Part shown: positions 6,337 to 9,123 of the stretch, in pieces
How positions within the stretch are numbered: the stretch's first letter is position 1
How the letters are laid out: each line of letters opens with the position of its first letter
Origin: CANHCC01 sp040381555
GTDB taxonomy: Bacteria > Bacteroidota > Bacteroidia > J057 > RFSG01
DNA length: 9,123 nt
NCBI GenBank assembly: GCA_040381555.1
Contig: JBEIHC010000108.1
Coordinates: 1-9,123, forward strand
Direction of reading: 5' to 3'
Translations under genes and position numbers: made by a program
Notes under the pieces: model-generated
Seen by the model: only the letters and a program-made list of their open reading frames with translations
Told to the model about the DNA's origin: nothing
Database searches by the model: none

Positions 6337-6368
6337 AGGTGTGCCGCAAACTTTAGTTTTGGCACCCT
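6337..6368 (-). terminator. Probable terminator of the efflux operon
   Basis: Directly at the TolC-like stop codon lies a long stem. GTGCC (6341-6345) pairs with GGCAC (6361-6365), extended outward by AGG/CCT across a bulged T. After a small internal loop, AAACT (6348-6352) pairs with AGTTT (6355-6359) around a 2-nt loop. On the minus strand the stem is followed by an AT-rich stretch and then TTTT about 11 nt later, a weak U-tract. Structure and position suit a transcription stop for the RND-TolC operon. Confidence 0.6.
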
Positions 6369-7672
6369 TATTCTCCCATCAACAAGCTCCCATCTAAAAG
6401 CATTAGGTTAACGATTGCCTGATTTAAAGAATATCCGGAAGATGCTAGCCGGGCTTCTGCTTCTGCGGAACTTTGCTGAACGGTCATTAATTCTAATGAG
6501 GTACTGGAGCCAAGTCGAAATCTTTCCAATGCAATTTCCAATGCCTGACGGGCAAGTTGTACATTCTCAGTTTCTCGTTGTACCTGACGACGCATTTGTT
6601 TAAGCTGTTCCCAGGAAACCTTCAGCTGAGCTTCTGTCTGTGCTTTCATTTGCTCAAGTTGTGTTTCTGACTGCCGCAACATCCAAGTGGTATTTTGTAA
6701 TTGTCGCTTGACGCTACCTCCATCGTACAGAACCCAACTCGCTGTTAGGCCCCCATACAAACTTCTGGTATTATTAAAGAGTAAAAAACCTGCTTCGTTC
6801 TCTACCCGATTTAAGCCATAGGTTACTGTTAGACCTATCACTGGTAGCCGGGAAGATTTGGCTTCATCCTGTTCTAATTTCCGCAGGGTTATGTTTTGTT
6901 GAAGTAATTTCAGATTTCGATTTTTGTAAGCTGAAACGGTTCGAAGTGAATCAAAAGAATTAACATACCTAAGCGGGAGCGTATCTGCTGGGAAAAATGA
7001 TTGGTCTATAGAAATCCCTTGTAGTCTATTGAGTTCGATTTGTAAGCGCAATTTTTCCTGTTGCAATTGATCCAGGCCTGATACCTGAGCGTTTCGGTCT
7101 AGTTGCGCCTGTAGTACTTCCAATTTATTTCCGGCACCCGTTTCAAGTTTTTGATTGGCAATTCGAATTCTTTCCTCACTCACGAGGATTGCATTTTCCT
7201 GAGCTTTGATCAGTTGAAATTGCAACACCCAGGCATAATAAGTCTGCATGACTTGGGCTAAAGTTTCCTCAATGTTTCGGTGCAGAGCTAGGCGATTTTG
7301 TTCTGACGATTCTTTGAGTTTCTGATGAGTGGTAAACATTCTGCCCCCATCGAATAATGTCCAATTGAGTGCCAGTGCCCCATTTAAGGAATTCGATTTG
7401 GCTCCATTTCGATTGAGCTCCTGTCCAGATACAAAGCGTTGTTTGGTATCATTGAGTGATTGATTGGTTCCGCCTTGTAATTCTAGAGTGGGTAAAAATC
7501 CGGCAGCCCCTAACCCTTCCTGATTCATCGCAATAGCCAGTTGTTGCTGCGCAATGATAATGTCATGATTGGATTTGAGCGTATTGGAAACCACCTCTTT
7601 CAAAGCCAGGTAAGGCTGAGCAGATAAGCATCCGATGCTGATAAAAAAGAGGGCTGTCAGAAACTTACTCAT
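6368..7672 (-). CDS. TolC-like outer-membrane efflux channel
   Basis: This 434-residue outer-membrane factor forms the exit duct of a tripartite efflux system. Residues 1-19 are a signal peptide (MSKFLTALFF core, cleavage near SAQ); Cys15 has no convincing lipobox, so a lipoprotein is unlikely. The family's internal duplication is clear: LNWTLFDGG (102-110) matches ASWVLYDGG (311-319), and the helical stretch ending IANQKLETGAGNKLEVLQAQ (171-190) matches ALERFRLGSSTSLELMTVQQ (381-400). Long Gln/Glu/Leu-rich segments in between are the coiled-coil tunnel helices. The length is usual for the family. The start overlaps the end of the RND pump gene by 8 nt, implying translational coupling and that the two work together. 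A probable terminator follows the stop codon. Substrates cannot be told from this protein. Confidence 0.94.
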   Translation of the reverse strand: MSKFLTALFFISIGCLSAQPYLALKEVVSNTLKSNHDIIIAQQQLAIAMNQEGLGAAGFLPTLELQGGTNQSLNDTKQRFVSGQELNRNGAKSNSLNGALALNWTLFDGGRMFTTHQKLKESSEQNRLALHRNIEETLAQVMQTYYAWVLQFQLIKAQENAILVSEERIRIANQKLETGAGNKLEVLQAQLDRNAQVSGLDQLQQEKLRLQIELNRLQGISIDQSFFPADTLPLRYVNSFDSLRTVSAYKNRNLKLLQQNITLRKLEQDEAKSSRLPVIGLTVTYGLNRVENEAGFLLFNNTRSLYGGLTASWVLYDGGSVKRQLQNTTWMLRQSETQLEQMKAQTEAQLKVSWEQLKQMRRQVQRETENVQLARQALEIALERFRLGSSTSLELMTVQQSSAEAEARLASSGYSLNQAIVNLMLLDGSLLMGE

Positions 7673-9123
7673 GTGTAGGAAGCGATTTTTTTCCAGTTAA
7701 ATATAAATACACAGCCGGAATAATAAATAAGGTTAGTATCAGGGAAAACATAATTCCTCCTACGACCACGATGCCCATTCCGACTCGGCTTTCTGCCCCT
7801 GCTCCTAAAGCCATAGCAATAGGCAAAGCTCCTAAAGCTGTTGCCAGGCTTGTCATGAGAATAGGCCGCAAACGACTGACCGAAGCTTGCAAAACAGCCT
7901 GTGAAATAGAGAGGCCAGATTCTCTCAGCTGATTGGCAAACTCAACAATCAGGATGCCATTTTTAGTTACTAATCCGATTAACATAATGGTACCAATCTG
8001 ACTGAATATATTAAGCGTCTGATTAAATAGCCACAAAGAAAGTAGTGCACCTGCTATGGCCAAAGGAACGGTAATCATAATGGTGATAGGGTCACGGAAA
8101 CTTTCAAATTGTGCTGCCAGAATTAAATACACTAACACCAATGCGAGAATAAAAGCAAAGGAGGTGTTGGAAGAACTTTCGGCATAATCTCTGGAAGCTC
8201 CGGATAATTCGGTTGAGAAGGATTCATCTAATACTTCTTTGGCAATTTCTTGCATGACTTCAATTCCTTCTCCAATCGTTTTACCTTGTGCGAGTCCTGC
8301 GGAAACAGTGGCAGATTGATATCGATTGTAGTGATAGAGTTGTGGGGGGCTACTTTCTTCCTTCATCGTGACGATGTTGTCTAATCGCACCGATTCACCC
8401 GATTCACTCCTCACATAGATGGAAGAAATATCTACGGGTTCGTCTCGATTGGCTCGATCAAACTGTCCGATTACCTGGTATTGTTTTCCTTCTTTGGTAA
8501 AATAGGCGAATCTTTGCCCAGAGAATGCGAGTTGTAAAGTCTGAGCAACCTCCAGTACAGACACCCCTAGCGCCTTTGCCCGTTCCCTATCAATGGTGAG
8601 TAATATTTCTGGTTTATTAAATTTCAGGTTCACATCAACCCCTTGGAAAATTGGATTCTTACGAGCCTTTTCTAGGAAGCGGGGTAATTTATCTTTTAAT
8701 CTATCGAAGTCGGGGGCCTGAATAACAAATTGTACGGGAAGGCCTCCAAATCCACCGGTAGAAATGGTTTGTTGTTGAATGGCGACGATTCTGGCTTCTG
8801 GAAATCTGGCAATATTTTTCATGACATAACCTGCCAGTTGCTGTTGAGACCTTTTTCGGGTTTCGGGTGGGGTGAGGGCAATTCGAACAAAGCCAGTATT
8901 AACGGCTCCAGATCCTGTGAATCCGGGTGCTGTAACGGTGAGCAAAGCTCTTTTCTCAGGAATAGAATCTGTAACAAAATCAATGATATCATAAATGATG
9001 GCATCGGTATATTCAAAAGAAGCGCCTTCAGGAGCCGTAACGATCAAGCGCATCCAACTTCTATCTTCTAAAGGGGCAAGTTCTGAAGGGATTCTTGGGT
9101 AGATAAATGCAGTTATTCCCAGA
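7665..9123 (-). CDS. RND-family efflux pump (AcrB-like), C-terminal half
   Basis: The gene is cut by the right edge: the frame stays open to the last base, and the ATG at 9053 is internal. The visible 485 residues match the second half of AcrB-type (HAE1) drug/proton antiporters of about 1,040 residues. They begin with IPSELAPLEDRSW and PEGASFEYTD of the second periplasmic porter domain. Membrane helices follow near residues 321-338 (with LAAQFESFRDPI after), 346-364, 372-395 (GLVTKNGILIVEFA), 420-440 (RLRPILMTSLA) and 448-473. Lys387 and Arg417 of this fragment correspond to proton-relay residues Lys940 and Arg971 of AcrB; the paired aspartates of helix 4 are off-window. The pump sits in the inner membrane and would pass substrate to the TolC-like channel encoded next. 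A periplasmic adaptor gene probably lies upstream. The conserved relay residues suggest a working pump. A drug-type substrate is likely but not proven. Confidence 0.95.
   Translation of the reverse strand, partial: LGITAFIYPRIPSELAPLEDRSWMRLIVTAPEGASFEYTDAIIYDIIDFVTDSIPEKRALLTVTAPGFTGSGAVNTGFVRIALTPPETRKRSQQQLAGYVMKNIARFPEARIVAIQQQTISTGGFGGLPVQFVIQAPDFDRLKDKLPRFLEKARKNPIFQGVDVNLKFNKPEILLTIDRERAKALGVSVLEVAQTLQLAFSGQRFAYFTKEGKQYQVIGQFDRANRDEPVDISSIYVRSESGESVRLDNIVTMKEESSPPQLYHYNRYQSATVSAGLAQGKTIGEGIEVMQEIAKEVLDESFSTELSGASRDYAESSSNTSFAFILALVLVYLILAAQFESFRDPITIMITVPLAIAGALLSLWLFNQTLNIFSQIGTIMLIGLVTKNGILIVEFANQLRESGLSISQAVLQASVSRLRPILMTSLATALGALPIAMALGAGAESRVGMGIVVVGGIMFSLILTLFIIPAVYLYLTGKKSLPTHE

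Larger units (their letters stand above)
6003..6367. other. 365-bp convergent intergenic region without a convincing gene
   Basis: This gap lies between the 3' ends of ispG (plus) and the TolC-like gene (minus). It is AT-rich and holds the hairpin repeat pair at 6093-6152, two copies of TCACCAAGC at 6207-6231, a small inverted repeat GACAA/TTGTC (6190-6205) and a probable terminator next to the TolC-like gene. The longest plus-strand ATG reading frame I noticed (6238-6324, 28 codons) has no recognisable motif or ribosome binding site. I see no tRNA, and no strong terminator with a T-tract directly after ispG. Confidence 0.8.

Noticed and set aside
9051..9053. Start codon of the RND gene at 9053
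   Set aside because: The frame continues upstream to the edge with family-typical residues (IPSELAPLEDR), so this Met is internal.
8730..9071. Plus-strand open frame of 113 codons opposite the RND gene
   Set aside because: It lies wholly antisense to a strongly conserved pump sequence and its product shows no recognisable motif.

Overview
The window looks like chromosomal DNA of a Bacteroidota bacterium. This is an inference from four things: a long-form IspG with a large central insertion, a subtilase whose prodomain and catalytic-domain wording match Bacteroidota S8 peptidases, start codons that almost all lack a Shine-Dalgarno sequence, and a possible TAnnTTTG-type -7 element. No sequence search was run and I do not name a genus.

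Layout from left to right. Positions 1-221 are a tandem array of a 17-bp unit that runs off the left edge. It ends 3 bp past the stop codon of a minus-strand block of three genes: a secreted S8 serine protease (225-1742), an MlaF-type ABC ATPase (1772-2521) and an MlaE-type permease (2527-3267). The ATPase and permease form a compact lipid-transport operon read from the permease towards the protease. A 68-bp divergent promoter region (3268-3335) with an imperfect 19-bp palindrome separates it from a plus-strand pair: a short-chain dehydrogenase/reductase (3336-4034) and ispG (4065-6002), an enzyme of the MEP isoprenoid pathway.

A 365-bp gap between convergent genes (6003-6367) holds no convincing gene. 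It does contain two near-identical hairpin-forming repeats, two further short repeats of the same half-site, and a probable terminator for the operon to its right. That operon is on the minus strand: the C-terminal half of an RND-type efflux pump (7665 to beyond the right edge) followed, with an 8-nt overlap, by a TolC-like outer-membrane channel (6368-7672). The pump's N-terminal half, and probably its periplasmic adaptor, lie outside the window.

Most of the genes concern the cell envelope or lipids: lipid transport, isoprenoid precursor synthesis, drug efflux and a secreted protease. The coding content is ordinary. The signals most worth a second look are the 17-bp array, whose inverted-repeat arms are conserved while one spacer varies, and the repeated hairpins in the 6.1-kb gap.
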